From Candidatus Blastococcus massiliensis AP3 (GTDB taxonomy: Bacteria; Actinomycetota; Actinomycetes; Mycobacteriales; Geodermatophilaceae): 64,000 nucleotides of DNA. The stretch spans positions 198,924 to 262,923 of the forward strand of contig NZ_HG931174.1 of NCBI RefSeq assembly GCF_000582785.1, given 5' to 3'. The position numbers and the translations under genes were made by a program. How positions within the stretch are numbered: the stretch's first letter is position 1; every line of letters begins with the position of its first letter. Positions 48,782-58,702 of the stretch are shown piece after piece. The notes under the pieces were generated by a model. That model had not been told where the DNA came from. It saw nothing but the letters and a program-made list of their open reading frames with translations, and did not search any database.

Positions 48782-49582
48782 ATGACGTCGGTCCGGGGCT
48801 TCGCAGAGGACATGCGGCTGGCACACGTGCTGGCCGACCAGGCCGACTCGATCAGCATGGAGCGCTTCAAGGCGCAGGACCTGACGGTCGACACCAAGCC
48901 CGATCTGACCCCGGTGACCGACGCCGACCGCGCGATCGAGGAACAGCTGCGGATCTCCCTCAGCCGGGCCCGCACGCGCGACGCGGTGATGGGCGAGGAG
49001 TTCGGGACGACCGGTCACGGCTCCCGCAAGTGGGTCCTCGACCCCATCGACGGCACCAAGAACTTCGTCCGGGGCGTGCCGGTCTGGGCCACGCTCATCG
49101 CCCTGATGGACGGCGACGAGGCGGTCGTCGGCCTGGTGTCGGCCCCCGCGCTGAACCGGCGCTGGTGGGCGGCGAAGGACGTCGGCGCGTGGACCGGCCG
49201 CCGACTGGAGAACGCCGTCCGCTGCACCGTCTCCGGCGTCCAGGCGCTCGACGACGCCAGCCTGTCCTACTCGAGCCTGTCTGGCTGGGAGGAGCGGAAC
49301 GCCCTCGACGGCTTCCTCGACCTGACCCGCTCGGTGTGGCGCACCCGTGCCTACGGGGACTTCTGGAGCTACGTGCTGCTGGCCGAGGGCGCCGTGGACA
49401 TCGCCTGCGAGCCCGAGGTCTCGCTCTGGGACCTCGCCGCGGTCGACGTCATCGTGCGGGAGGCCGGTGGCCGGTTCACCGACCTGACCGGTGCGCCCGG
49501 GCCGGCGGGCGGCAGTGCGCTGGCCACCAACGGCGCCCTCCACGACGCCGCCCTGCGGCACCTGCGCCCCGCGACTCCCTGA
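48782..49582 (+). CDS. hisN: Histidinol-phosphatase, inositol monophosphatase family
   Basis: Dephosphorylates histidinol phosphate in histidine synthesis. The 266-residue protein shows the IMPase metal site: MGEEFG, DPIDGTKNFVRGVPVWATLIAL, and the C-terminal CEPEVSLWDLAAVDVIVREAGG. The FVRG sequence and overall length fit the actinobacterial HisN group (mycobacterial Rv3137) better than true inositol monophosphatases, though another phosphatase role is possible. Confidence 0.9.
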   Translation: MTSVRGFAEDMRLAHVLADQADSISMERFKAQDLTVDTKPDLTPVTDADRAIEEQLRISLSRARTRDAVMGEEFGTTGHGSRKWVLDPIDGTKNFVRGVPVWATLIALMDGDEAVVGLVSAPALNRRWWAAKDVGAWTGRRLENAVRCTVSGVQALDDASLSYSSLSGWEERNALDGFLDLTRSVWRTRAYGDFWSYVLLAEGAVDIACEPEVSLWDLAAVDVIVREAGGRFTDLTGAPGPAGGSALATNGALHDAALRHLRPATP

Positions 49583-49587
49583 GCGGC

Positions 49588-50944
49588 TCAGCCTCCGCCC
49601 GCCGCCCAGCGCCGCTGGGCCTCGTCGAGCCGGGCGTCGGCTCGGGGCTCGACCAGCGGGCCCGGCCGGCGCGGCGGCACCACGTCGACGCCGACACCGC
49701 GGGCGGCCAGCACGGCGGCACCCACGGCCGAGGCGCTGCGTAGCCGTAGGTGCCGCACCGGGCGGCCGAGGACGTCGGCGAGGGTCTGCTGCACCAGCGG
49801 CGAGCGCGCGCCGCCTCCGGTGAGGACGACGGGGGGTGCCGTCGTCGCGGTCGCCGAGCGAGCGTGCCGCCGCGCCGATCGCGAAGGCCACCCCCTCGAC
49901 CGCGGCGCGGGCCAGCTCGGCACGGCTCGTCCCCGCCCGCCGGTCGGTCCAGCTCGCCTCCGAGGGCCGGAACAGCACGCCCCCGGGCTCCGCGCTCGCG
50001 GCCACGTCGAAGAACTCGGACCAGCTCAGCCCGAGCTCCGCCCGCGCCTCGGCCCACGCCGACCCGCCCTCGCGCAGGGCCGCCATCTCGTACCAGCCGT
50101 CGAGGGCGTCGGCGTACGCGCGCGTCCGCGGGTCGTCGACCGGGCCGGGCCTCCGGCCGGGCCGCAGCACCTGCGCGCCGGTCCCGACGTTCACCTGCAG
50201 GCCCGAGGTGGTCCCCGCTGCCAGCAGGGCCAGCGGCGTGTCGGCGCCGCCGACGACGACCGGCACCTCGGTACCGGCGAGGACCGTCGTCCCGACCACC
50301 TCAGCGGCCGGCCGCACCACCGGCAGGAGGCGGGGCGGGATCCCCGCGGCCTCGGTCGCGGCCGTCGACCACCCGTCCGCCACGACGTCCCAGAGCAACG
50401 TGGCCGAGGCGTCGCTGCGGTCGGTGACGGCGAGGTCGGCGCCGGGGACCAGGGAGGCGCGCAGCGCGTCCTTCGGGAGCAGCACCGTGGACGCCCGGGC
50501 GACGACGTCCGGCTCGTGCACGGCCAGCCAGGCGAGCATCGGTCCCGTCATGCCGGGCAGCAGCGGGTTGGCCAGCGCGGCTCGCTCGTCAGCGGGCAGC
50601 CTGCGCCAGCGGTCCAGCTCCGAGGCGGCCCGGCCGTCGGGCCACAGGACCGCCGGCCGCAGCGGCGTGCCCGTGGCGTCGACGAGCACGGTGCCGTGCA
50701 TCTGTCCGGAGATGCCCAGCGCGCGGACCGCTGATCCCTGCAGCCGGACCAGGACGTCGTGCAGCGCCCGGTCGAGGGCATTCCGCCAGACCCGCACGTC
50801 GCTCTCCGCCCGGCCCGGCGAAGGCCGTCGGTACCCGTACTCCTCCTCCGCCTCGGCGACGACGGTGCCGGCCGCATCGAGCGCGACCAGCTTCAGTCCG
50901 CTGGTGCCGACGTCGGCGCCGAGGACGACGCCGTCGGCGGTCAC
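49588..50944 (-). pseudogene. xylB: Xylulokinase with a one-base frameshift at a six-base run
   Basis: FGGY-family sugar kinase. From GTG 50944 the frame shows VLGADVGTSGLKLVALD, LGISGQMHGTVLVD, LWPDGRAASEL, and VVVGGADTPLALLAAG, typical of XylB. At the run of six G (plus strand 49831-49836) this frame derails after LGDRDDGTP. The neighbouring frame continues with VVLTGGGARSPLVQQTLADV, the family's C-terminal ATP-binding motif, and ends properly at 49588. Removing one base from the run restores a protein of about 452 residues. As read, the gene cannot make an active kinase. Sequencing error, true mutation or slippage remain open. It overlaps the upstream hydrolase stop by 4 bases. Confidence 0.85.
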
Positions 50945-51744
50945 GAGCCGCCGTCCTCCCCCAGGAAGCCGACCAGGGCCTCGACGAAGTCGGGGGTCCG
51001 CACCGCTCCGAGGTGGTCGCCGGGCACCGACACCAGCCGGGCGCCGGGGACCGCGTCGGCGAGGACCTGCGGGCGGACGGCGAGCGGGTCGGCGTCACCG
51101 GCGAGCACGAGCGTCGTCGCGGTGATGTCCCCCAGCGGCAACGGCTCGGCGTGCACCACGCGCGCGTGCGCGGCCAGTGCCAGCCGGTCGGCGCCTGTGA
51201 GGTCGGCGAACGCGCGGAAGACTGCCGCCGTCGGGTCGGTGATCGTGGCCGGGTCGTCGGCCTCGAGTGCGGCGACCAGCGCGCTGGTGCGGAGCGTGCG
51301 GGTGTCCACACCACCCCGCTCCACCACCCCGGCGCCGATCCCGCCGACCACCAGCCGGCGCACCCGCGGGTCGGTGCCGGCCAGGACCAGCGACACGATC
51401 CCGCCCATCGAGTACCCGGCCAGGTCGAAGGTCGGCAGGTCGAGCACGTCGGCGACCGCGGCCAGGTCCCCGGCCATCGCCCGCTCCCCGTAGCGGGCCG
51501 GGTCGTGCGGCTTGTCCGAGGCGCCGTGCCCGCGGGCGTCGACGGCGACCACCTCGCGGCCGTCGGCCAGCAGCGCCGCCACGACACCGCTGTCGGCCCA
51601 GTTGCGCATGCTGTCGGCGGCGAAGCCGTGCTGCAGCACCACGGGCGGGCTGTTCCCCGGGGCACCCCAGCGGTGCACCGCCACCTCGACGCCGTCCCGG
51701 CCGCGCACCCTGCTGGTGACCGGGGCCTCGGTCGCGGCGCTCAC
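50941..51744 (-). CDS. Alpha/beta-fold hydrolase
   Basis: A 267-residue hydrolase with nucleophile elbow GYSMGG (Ser), acid in LAGDADPLA and catalytic His in VPGDHLGAV; the oxyanion region is [13 protein letters not shown]. Substrate unknown. GTG 51744 is favoured because it overlaps the aldo/keto reductase stop as GTGA; another in-frame GTG lies at 51753. Its own stop overlaps the xylulokinase start the same way, making a three-gene operon. Confidence 0.88.
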   Translation of the reverse strand: MSAATEAPVTSRVRGRDGVEVAVHRWGAPGNSPPVVLQHGFAADSMRNWADSGVVAALLADGREVVAVDARGHGASDKPHDPARYGERAMAGDLAAVADVLDLPTFDLAGYSMGGIVSLVLAGTDPRVRRLVVGGIGAGVVERGGVDTRTLRTSALVAALEADDPATITDPTAAVFRAFADLTGADRLALAAHARVVHAEPLPLGDITATTLVLAGDADPLAVRPQVLADAVPGARLVSVPGDHLGAVRTPDFVEALVGFLGEDGGS

Positions 51745-52751
51745 GCGGACCACTCCGGGCTCTCGCCGTAGGCGTAGCGGCTGTCGGGGTACCGGGTGCC
51801 CTCGGCGGCGCCGGGTGGCGCGATCGCCTCCAGGCGGGTCAGGTCCTCGGCGGTCAGCTCGATCGCGGCCGCTCCCACGTTCTCCTCGAGATAACTGCGC
51901 CGCTTCGTCCCCGGGATGGGCACCACGTCGTCGCCCTGCGCCATCACCCAGGCGAGCGCGAGCTGGCCGGCCGTGGCGCCCTTCTCCGCGGCCATGGCGC
52001 GCACCGCCTCGACCAGCCGGAGGTTGGCCTGGAACGCCTCGCCCTGGAAGCGCGGCTGGTTCTTGCGGAAGTCGTCGTCCCCGAAGTCGTCCGGGCTGGT
52101 GATCGCGCCGGTGAGGAAGCCACGGCCGAGCGGGCTGAACGGCACGATGCCGATCCCGTGCTCCCGCGCGACGCCCAGCACTTCGTCCTCGAGGTCACGC
52201 GTCCACAGCGACCACTCGCTCTGCAGCGCCGCGATCGGGTGCACCGCGACCGCCCGGCGGATCGAGGTGGCGCTGGCCTCCGACAGGCCGAGGTGGCGCA
52301 CCTTGCCCTGCTGGACCAGCTCGGCCATCGCACCGACCGTGTCCTCGATCGGGACCTTCGCGTCGACCCGGTGCTGGTAGTAGAGGTCGATGACGTCGAC
52401 GCCCAACCTGCGGAGGCTGGCCTCGGCGCAGGCGCGCACGTTCTCCGGCCGGCCGTCGATGCGCATCCGGCCACGGTCGTCGCGCGAGATGGAGAACTTG
52501 GTGGCCAGCTGCACCTCGTCGCGACGTCCGGCGATCGCCTCGCCGACGAGCTCCTCGTTGTGCCCGTCGCCGTAGACGTCCGAGGTGTCGAGAAAGGTGA
52601 CGCCCAGGTCGAGAGCGCGGTGGAGGGTCGCGATCGACTCCGAGCGGTCGGCGGTGCCGTAGCTCTGGCTCATGCCCATGCAGCCGAGGCCGAGGGTGGG
52701 GACGGTCAGGCCGCCGAGGGAACGGGTGCCGAGCGGGGCGGTCGAGGTCAT
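51741..52751 (-). CDS. Aldo/keto reductase
   Basis: An NADPH-dependent oxidoreductase of 336 residues, first gene of the operon with the hydrolase and broken xylulokinase. The catalytic tetrad appears as Asp ([11 protein letters not shown]), Tyr, Lys (QLATKFSIS) and His (DLYYQHRVD). The [16 protein letters not shown] segment near the C-terminus is the cofactor site. Close to the YhdN/AKR13 type. The sugar kinase neighbour suggests sugar or sugar-alcohol oxidoreduction, which is inference. Confidence 0.92.
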   Translation of the reverse strand: MTSTAPLGTRSLGGLTVPTLGLGCMGMSQSYGTADRSESIATLHRALDLGVTFLDTSDVYGDGHNEELVGEAIAGRRDEVQLATKFSISRDDRGRMRIDGRPENVRACAEASLRRLGVDVIDLYYQHRVDAKVPIEDTVGAMAELVQQGKVRHLGLSEASATSIRRAVAVHPIAALQSEWSLWTRDLEDEVLGVAREHGIGIVPFSPLGRGFLTGAITSPDDFGDDDFRKNQPRFQGEAFQANLRLVEAVRAMAAEKGATAGQLALAWVMAQGDDVVPIPGTKRRSYLEENVGAAAIELTAEDLTRLEAIAPPGAAEGTRYPDSRYAYGESPEWSA

Positions 52752-52810
52752 GCGCGCATCCTCGCGTCTCGGGTCCGCAATTCGCCAGCGTCCGGCGGGA
52801 TCATGGCGGG

Positions 52811-54016
52811 GTGGCCGACCCCCTCCCCCTTCCCGGCGGGCTGCTGCTCCGCGAGTGCCGTCCGGACGACGTCGCGCAGGTGGGGGCGCTGCTCGCCGAA
52901 CGCGGCGAGCCGGAGGACGCAGAGGACCACCGCCTGGTGGTGACCGACCCGGACGAGGGGCTGAGCAGCTGCGCGGTGGTCGTGGACGGCGACCGCGTCG
53001 TCTCGACCGCCACGCTGCTGGCCGAGACCGTGCGGGTCGGGGACGTCGTCCTCCCCGCGGGCCAGGTGGAGCTCGTCGCCACCGACAGGGCCTACGAGGG
53101 TCGCGGACTGGTCCGGGCCCTGATGGCGTGGGCCCACGACCGGTCGGCCGCCCGTGGGGACCTGCTGCAGGTCATGGTGGGGATCCCCTACCTCTACCGG
53201 CTCTTCGGTTACGAGTACGCGATCGACATCCCCCGGGCGCGGCCGCTGGCCCTCGCGCCGGCCGGGGCAGGAGCCCTGCGCCGCGCCGGACCCGAGGACG
53301 CGGGCGTGATCGCCGATCTGCAGGCGGCGGCCCAGGCGGGCGCGGACGTCGCCATGCCGCATCCCGCGGCCCGCCTCCGCTGGCTCCTGACGCACGAGGC
53401 GAGCACCACGTGGGTGCTCGGGGACGGCGAGCCCGTCGCCTCCGCCCGGGTCCAGGAGCGCGAGGACGAACTGCTCGTCGCCGAGACGACGGCTCGCGAC
53501 GAGGCCGACGCGGACCGGCTGCTGCACGGGCTCCTCGGACTGGCCGGCGGGCGCGCCGTGCGCGTCGTCGACCGGCCCTGGGCGGCCACGGGCCGGGCGT
53601 GGACCGACCGGCTCGGCGCCGGACCCGAGTCGGCGGAGCAGTACTACGTGCGGGTGGCCGACCCCGTCGTCCTGCTCGACGCGCTGCGCCCGGTGCTCGA
53701 CCGCCGGCTCGCCACCGCTCCGGCCCTGGAGGTGCCGGAGCTCGTGCTGTCCACCTACGACCGGTCCTACCGCCTGGCCGTGACCGACGACGGTCTGGGA
53801 CCGGTGCGCACGGCCGGCCGGCTGCCCTGGCCCGGCGCCGAGGGAGGAGCCGCCTTCCCCCCGGACCTCTGGGCCGCCCTGCTGCTCGGGCCCCTGGGCA
53901 TCACGGGTCTCGACCGCCTGTACGCCGACGTCGTGCCCGGACCGCAGGCCGAGGCCCTCGCGGCGCTGTTCCCACCCCTGACGGCCGACCTGCTCACCTA
54001 CTACCTGCCCTGGTGA
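52811..54016 (+). CDS. Eis-like GNAT acetyltransferase
   Basis: A 401-residue protein with an N-terminal GNAT domain ([20 protein letters not shown] as acetyl-CoA loop) and further domains in place of the single-domain layout, like the multidomain Eis family. [17 protein letters not shown] follows the first domain and the sequence ends in [14 protein letters not shown]. In mycobacteria Eis acetylates aminoglycosides and proteins; relatives are diverse, so the substrate is not assigned. Confidence 0.85.
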   Translation: MADPLPLPGGLLLRECRPDDVAQVGALLAERGEPEDAEDHRLVVTDPDEGLSSCAVVVDGDRVVSTATLLAETVRVGDVVLPAGQVELVATDRAYEGRGLVRALMAWAHDRSAARGDLLQVMVGIPYLYRLFGYEYAIDIPRARPLALAPAGAGALRRAGPEDAGVIADLQAAAQAGADVAMPHPAARLRWLLTHEASTTWVLGDGEPVASARVQEREDELLVAETTARDEADADRLLHGLLGLAGGRAVRVVDRPWAATGRAWTDRLGAGPESAEQYYVRVADPVVLLDALRPVLDRRLATAPALEVPELVLSTYDRSYRLAVTDDGLGPVRTAGRLPWPGAEGGAAFPPDLWAALLLGPLGITGLDRLYADVVPGPQAEALAALFPPLTADLLTYYLPW

Positions 54017-54085
54017 CCGTCCGACTCTGATGGGATGGTCGGCGACGGGACCGCCACCGGGTCGTCCCGCTGGAGGAGGACAGCC

Positions 54086-55468
54086 GTGCAGTACGCCGAG
54101 TCCATGGTCGACCTGGTCGGCAACACCCCGCTGGTGAAGCTGTCGTCGGTCACCCGCCACCTCGGGCCCGACGCGCCGCTGGTGCTGGCCAAGGTCGAGT
54201 ACCTCAACCCCGGCGGTTCGGTGAAGGACCGGATCGCGGTCCGCATGGTCGACGCCGCCGAGGAGGCCGGCCTGCTGAAGCCCGGCGGCACGATCATCGA
54301 GCCGACCAGCGGCAACACCGGCATCGGGCTGGCCCTGGTCGCCCAGCAGCGCGGCTACAAGTGCATCTTCATCTGCCCCGACAAGGTCGGCCAGGAGAAG
54401 ATCAACGTGCTCAAGGCCTACGGCGCGGAGGTCGTCGTCTGCCCCACGGCGGTCGATCCCAGCGACCCGCGCTCGTACTACTCGGTCTCCGACCGGCTGG
54501 CCCGCGAGACGCCTGGCGGCTGGAAGCCCGACCAGTACTCGAACCCGAACAACCCGCGCTCGCACTACGAGACGACCGGCCCGGAGATCTGGGCGCAGAC
54601 CGAGGGCCGGATCACCCACTTCGTCACCGGTGCCGGCACCGGCGGGACGATCAGCGGTGTCGGCCGGTACCTCAAGGAGCAGTCCGGCGGGAAGGTGCAG
54701 GTCATCGGCGCCGACCCGGAAGGCTCGGTCTACTCCGGCGGCACCGGCCGTCCCTACCTGGTCGAGGGCGTCGGCGAGGACTTCTGGCCCTCGACCTACG
54801 ACCAGGAGGTCGCCGACGAGATCGTCGCCGTCTCCGACGGCGACTCCTTCGCCATGACGCGACGGCTGGCCCGCGAGGAGGGCCTGCTCGTCGGCGGCTC
54901 CTGCGGCATGGCGGTGGTGGCCGCCCTGCGGGTGGCCGAGCGGCTGACCGAGGACGACGTCCTCGTCGTGCTGCTGCCCGACGGCGGCCGCGGCTACCTG
55001 AACAAGATCTTCAACGACACGTGGATGGCCGACTACGGCTTCCTCGAGGCGGCCGGCGGGGAGACCGTCGGCGAGCTGCTCGAGGCCAAGGGCGGGAGCA
55101 CCCCGACCCTCGTGCACACGCACCCGAACGAGACCGTCCGCGACGCCATCGACATCCTCCGCGAGTACGGCGTCAGCCAGCTTCCGGTCGTCCGGGCCGA
55201 GCCTCCGGTCACCGCCGGGGAGGTCGTCGGCTCCATCGACGAGAAGACGCTGCTCGACGCGCTGTTCGCCGGCAAGGCATCGCTGGCCGACCGGGTCGAG
55301 AAGCACATGTCCCCGCCGCTGCCGATCGTCGGCTCCGGCGAGGCGGTCAGCGCGGCGGTGGCCCAGCTCGGGTCGGCCGACGCGCTGCTGGTGCACGTCG
55401 ACGGCAAGCCCGCCGGCGTCGTCACCCGGCAGGACGTGCTGGGCCACCTCGCGGGGGTGACCCGATGA
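54086..55468 (+). CDS. cbs: Cystathionine beta-synthase
   Basis: Condenses homocysteine with serine to cystathionine using PLP. The 460-residue protein has the fold-type II core with Lys47 in NPGGSVKDRIAV, PTSGNTGIGLA, and the phosphate loop GAGTGGTISG. Two CBS regulatory domains follow from about residue 335. There is no heme domain. GTG 54086 is selected by GGAGGAGGA 5 bases upstream; an in-frame ATG at 54035 lacks one. It overlaps metB by 4 bases, giving a two-gene transsulfuration operon. Confidence 0.95.
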   Translation: MQYAESMVDLVGNTPLVKLSSVTRHLGPDAPLVLAKVEYLNPGGSVKDRIAVRMVDAAEEAGLLKPGGTIIEPTSGNTGIGLALVAQQRGYKCIFICPDKVGQEKINVLKAYGAEVVVCPTAVDPSDPRSYYSVSDRLARETPGGWKPDQYSNPNNPRSHYETTGPEIWAQTEGRITHFVTGAGTGGTISGVGRYLKEQSGGKVQVIGADPEGSVYSGGTGRPYLVEGVGEDFWPSTYDQEVADEIVAVSDGDSFAMTRRLAREEGLLVGGSCGMAVVAALRVAERLTEDDVLVVLLPDGGRGYLNKIFNDTWMADYGFLEAAGGETVGELLEAKGGSTPTLVHTHPNETVRDAIDILREYGVSQLPVVRAEPPVTAGEVVGSIDEKTLLDALFAGKASLADRVEKHMSPPLPIVGSGEAVSAAVAQLGSADALLVHVDGKPAGVVTRQDVLGHLAGVTR

Positions 55469-56601
55469 CCGGCTTCAACACCCGCGCGATCCACGCGGGC
55501 CAGGACCCCGACCCGGCGACCGGTGCGGTCATCCCGCCGCTGCACATGACGACGACGTACAAGCAGGACGGCGTCGGCGGGCTGCGCGGCGGCTACGAGT
55601 ACAGCCGCAGCGGCAACCCGACCCGGGACACCCTGCACGCCGCGCTGGCCGCGCTCGAGGAGGGGACGACGGCGCTGGCGTTCGCCTCGGGCCTGGCCGC
55701 CGAGGACACCCTGCTGCGGACGGTGTGCCGGTCCGGCGACCACGTCGTCCTCGGCGGTGACGCGTACGGCGGCACGTTCCGGCTGATCTCCCGCGTGCTG
55801 TCGGAGTGGGGGCTCGAGTACACCCCGGTCGCCCTGGACGACCCCGACGCGCTGCGCGCCGCGATCCGGCCCACGACCCGGGTGGTGTGGTGCGAGACGC
55901 CCAGCAACCCGCTGCTGAACATCACCGACATCGAGGCGACGGCCGCGATCGCGCACGAGGCCGGCGCCGTGCTCGTCGTCGACAACACCTTCGCCTCGCC
56001 CTACCTGCAGCGGCCGCTGACCCTGGGTGCCGACGTCGTCGTCCACTCGACGACGAAGTACCTGGGCGGCCACTCCGACGTCGTCGGGGGCGCCCTGGTC
56101 ACCCGGGACGCCGCGCTCGGCGAGAAGCTCGCCTACAACCACAACGCGATGGGTGCGGTCGCCTCGCCGTTCGACTCGTGGATGGTGCTGCGCAGCCTCA
56201 AGACGCTCGGCGTCCGGATGGACCGGCACTGCGCCAACGCGGCCCGGGTCGCCGAGTTCCTCGTCGGCCGCGCCGAGGTCTCGGCGGTGCTGTACCCGGG
56301 GCTGCCCGAGCACCCGGGCCACGAGATCGCCGCGCGGCAGATGTCCGGCTTCGGCGGCATGCTCTCCTTCCGGCTCCGGGACGGCGAGGGCGCGGCCCTG
56401 AAGGTGTGCGAGCGGACGCAGCTGTTCACGCTGGCCGAGTCGCTGGGCGGGGTCGAGTCGCTGATCGAGCACCCTGGCCGGATGACCCACGCCAGCGCCG
56501 CCGGCTCGCCGCTGGAGGTGCCGTCGGACCTGGTGCGGCTGTCGGTCGGCATCGAGGACGTCGACGACCTGCTGGCCGATCTGGACGAGGCGCTGAGCTG
56601 A
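55465..56601 (+). CDS. metB: Cystathionine gamma-synthase/lyase
   Basis: PLP fold-type I enzyme of 378 residues. The Schiff-base lysine is Lys198 in HSTTKYLGGHSDVVGG; YSRSGNPTRDTL near residue 46 and SLGGVESLIEHP near the C-terminus are conserved. The family includes gamma-synthase (toward methionine) and gamma-lyase (toward cysteine); sequence alone does not settle direction. Placed after cbs with an ATGA overlap, so a homocysteine-to-cysteine role is plausible. Confidence 0.93.
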   Translation: MTGFNTRAIHAGQDPDPATGAVIPPLHMTTTYKQDGVGGLRGGYEYSRSGNPTRDTLHAALAALEEGTTALAFASGLAAEDTLLRTVCRSGDHVVLGGDAYGGTFRLISRVLSEWGLEYTPVALDDPDALRAAIRPTTRVVWCETPSNPLLNITDIEATAAIAHEAGAVLVVDNTFASPYLQRPLTLGADVVVHSTTKYLGGHSDVVGGALVTRDAALGEKLAYNHNAMGAVASPFDSWMVLRSLKTLGVRMDRHCANAARVAEFLVGRAEVSAVLYPGLPEHPGHEIAARQMSGFGGMLSFRLRDGEGAALKVCERTQLFTLAESLGGVESLIEHPGRMTHASAAGSPLEVPSDLVRLSVGIEDVDDLLADLDEALS

Positions 56602-56629
56602 CCTCCGTCGGCCTGGCACGCTCCGGGTC

Positions 56630-57181
56630 GTGACGACGCAGTACGAGGTCCGGCCGGTCCGGGCGCACGAGTGGCGGGAGGTCCGGGACCTGCGGCTGGC
56701 GGCCCTGTCGGACGAGGCCGCCCCGATCGCCTTCCTCCAGACCTACGCCGAGGCCGCCGCCCGCCCCGACGAGTTCTGGCGTGAGCGCTCCCGGGACTCC
56801 TCGGCCGACGCCGGTCCGGACGCGGCCGCCCGCCAGTTCGTCGCGATCGCGGAGGACGGCACCTGGGTCGGGAGCCTCGTCGCGCTGGTCGAGCGCGCCG
56901 GCGACGACGACTACGCGGGCACGACCATCGAGGAGCCCGGCGGCGGCCATCTGGTGGCCGTCTACCTCCACCCGGAGCATCGCGGTCGCGGTGTCATGGA
57001 GGGTGTGTTCGAGGCGGCCTTCGGGTGGCTGCGCGGGCTCGGACTGCCGCGGGTGCGGCTGCACGTCCACGAGGACAACGCCCGGGCCGAGCGCTTCTAC
57101 GCGCGGTGCGGCTTCTCCCTCACCGGAGCGGGCTTCGAGGGCCCGCACGGATGGGAGCGCGAGATGGCGATGACCCTGTGA
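56630..57181 (+). CDS. GNAT family N-acetyltransferase
   Basis: A 183-residue acetyltransferase with the acetyl-CoA loop LHPEHRGRGVMEGVF and C-terminal NARAERFYARCGFSLTG. Substrate unknown. GTG start 29 bases after metB; a CACGCT box 7 bases upstream could give a leaderless transcript, but readthrough from metB is as likely. Confidence 0.87.
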   Translation: MTTQYEVRPVRAHEWREVRDLRLAALSDEAAPIAFLQTYAEAAARPDEFWRERSRDSSADAGPDAAARQFVAIAEDGTWVGSLVALVERAGDDDYAGTTIEEPGGGHLVAVYLHPEHRGRGVMEGVFEAAFGWLRGLGLPRVRLHVHEDNARAERFYARCGFSLTGAGFEGPHGWEREMAMTL

Positions 57182-57197
57182 CCTCCTGATCACCGAC

Positions 57198-57252
57198 GAG
57201 TCATGCGAACTCGGGGCGATCAGCGGACGATGGCCACGAGTTCGTATGACTC
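57198..57252. terminator. Long hairpin between convergent GNAT and map genes
   Basis: Sixteen pairs with one G-T (57198-57213 with 57237-57252). Outside them a further short arm pairs if a 3-base bulge is allowed. The loop is 23 bases. Bidirectional terminator candidate without a T tract. Confidence 0.6.
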
Positions 57253-57258
57253 GGTGAG

Positions 57259-58029
57259 TCAGCGCGGAGCAGTGAGGATGCGCGGGCCGTTTTCCGTTAC
57301 GGCGACGGTGTGCTCGACGTGCGCGGCGCGGCTGCCGTCGGCGCTGCGCAGCGTCCAGCCGTCCGCGTCCACGGTGTAGTCGTCACTGCCCCCGGCCAGG
57401 AACCACGGCTCGATGGCGATGACCAGGCCCGCCCTCAGCGGCACCCCACGGCCGGGGCGACCCTCGTTGGGCACCGACGGCGCCTCGTGCATCGAGCGCC
57501 CGACCCCGTGGCCACCCTGGTCGGTGTTGATGCCGCACCCGCCGGCCCGGCCGACGGCGCCGATGGCGGCGGAGATGTCACCGACCCGGTTGCCGACGAC
57601 GGCCGCCGCGATGCCGGCCGCCAGCGCCCGCTCCGTCGTGTCCACGAGCCGGACGTCCTCCGGTCGCGGGGTCCCGATCGGGTAGGTCATCGCCGCGTCG
57701 CCGACCCAGCCGTCCAGCACCGCGCCGGCGTCCACGCTGAGCAGGTCGCCGTCGTCCAGCATCTCCGGGGTGGGGATGCCGTGCAGCGCCACGTCGTTCA
57801 CCGACAGGCACAGCACCCCCGGGAAGGGCGGGGTGGTCGGCAGGGGTGCGTAGCCGAGGAACGGCGAGGTCGCCCCGGCGTCGGCCAGGACGTCGCGCGC
57901 GATGGCGTCGAGCTGGGTCAGCCGCACACCCGGCGCCGCGGCGGCCCGCACCGCGGCGTGCATGTCGGCGACCACCGCTCCGGCGGCGCGCATCGCATCC
58001 AGCTCACCGGGGGTGCGCAGCTCGATCAC
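57259..58029 (-). CDS. map: Type I methionine aminopeptidase
   Basis: Removes the initiator methionine. The 256-residue protein carries all metal ligands (Asp100, Asp111, His174, Glu207, Glu239) and the substrate-side His83 (NDVALHGIP). It lacks the N-terminal zinc-finger extension. GTG 58029 overlaps the stop of the upstream monooxygenase-like gene (GTGA). It is not in the usual secY-adk-map context, so it is probably a second map copy. Confidence 0.93.
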   Translation of the reverse strand: MIELRTPGELDAMRAAGAVVADMHAAVRAAAAPGVRLTQLDAIARDVLADAGATSPFLGYAPLPTTPPFPGVLCLSVNDVALHGIPTPEMLDDGDLLSVDAGAVLDGWVGDAAMTYPIGTPRPEDVRLVDTTERALAAGIAAAVVGNRVGDISAAIGAVGRAGGCGINTDQGGHGVGRSMHEAPSVPNEGRPGRGVPLRAGLVIAIEPWFLAGGSDDYTVDADGWTLRSADGSRAAHVEHTVAVTENGPRILTAPR

Positions 58030-58346
58030 GGGGTGTCCTCCGGGACGGGGTCGGCGGTCAGCACCGTCGTGAAGTGCTCGACGACCGGGAACGGGTCGTA
58101 GTACGGGTGGAGCAGCGCCTTCCACTCCTGGTAGGCGTCGCCGCCCCGGAATCCCTCGATGTGGTCCTCCAGCCGGTCCCACTCCACCAGCAGCAGGTAT
58201 CCGGTGTCGCGCTCCAGGCAGCGCGAGAGCCGTAGGCCCCGGAACCCCGGGGTCGCGGCGATCAGCGGTCGCGCGCGGGCGAAGTCCGCTTCGAAACCGG
58301 CCTGCTCCCCGGGCCGGACGGTCAGCAGGGCGTGCTCGAGGATCAC
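58026..58346 (-). CDS. Antibiotic biosynthesis monooxygenase (ABM) domain protein
   Basis: A 106-residue single-domain protein of the dimeric ABM fold (ILEHALLTVRPGEQAGFE, LLLVEWDRLEDHIEGFRG). Members include monooxygenases and heme-degrading enzymes; many are uncharacterised, and no catalytic residues can be asserted here. Leaderless GTG start. It overlaps map by 4 bases. Confidence 0.87.
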   Translation of the reverse strand: MILEHALLTVRPGEQAGFEADFARARPLIAATPGFRGLRLSRCLERDTGYLLLVEWDRLEDHIEGFRGGDAYQEWKALLHPYYDPFPVVEHFTTVLTADPVPEDTP

Positions 58347-58353
58347 GCCGACG

Positions 58354-58359
58354 ACCGTA
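58354..58359 (-). promoter_or_regulatory. Leaderless -10 box of the ABM-map pair
   Basis: TACGGT on the minus strand, 7 bases upstream of GTG 58346. Confidence 0.5.
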
Positions 58360-58379
58360 CGGTCCGGGGGCAGGTGCGG

Positions 58380-58670
58380 TCAGCTCTCCGAGCCGGCGAG
58401 CAGGTCGGCGTACTCCTCGTGCTTGCCGATCCACCCGCGGACGAACGAGCACTGCGGGACGACGGAGCCGCCCTTGGCCCGCACGTCGTCGAGTGCCGCC
58501 TTCACGAGGGTGCTGCCGAGGCCGGACTTCCCGGTGTCCTGGTCCACCTCCGTGTGCGTGAACACGAAGGTGGACCCGTCCCGCTGGTAGTCGGCGTGAC
58601 CGAGCAGCCGGTCGCCGTCCCGGATCTCGTACCTGCTGGCGTCGGGGGCGTCCTGAACTGTGGGTTCCAT
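58380..58670 (-). CDS. Short GNAT (YjdJ-type) acetyltransferase
   Basis: A 96-residue minimal acetyltransferase of the N-acetyltransferase DUF (YjdJ-like) group: VFTHTEVDQDTGKSGLGSTLVKAALDD is the acetyl-CoA region, followed by CSFVRGWIGKHEEYADLL. Substrate unknown. Preceded by the ferredoxin gene in the same direction with a 32-base gap. Confidence 0.87.
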   Translation of the reverse strand: MEPTVQDAPDASRYEIRDGDRLLGHADYQRDGSTFVFTHTEVDQDTGKSGLGSTLVKAALDDVRAKGGSVVPQCSFVRGWIGKHEEYADLLAGSES

Positions 58671-58702
58671 GCCGCCCCCTTACCCGGTGAGCGCCGGATC
58701 GA

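Noticed and set aside
57198-57252. An inverted repeat as the remnant of an insertion sequence
   Set aside because: No direct repeats flank it, nothing lies inside, and it sits exactly between convergent genes as a terminator would.
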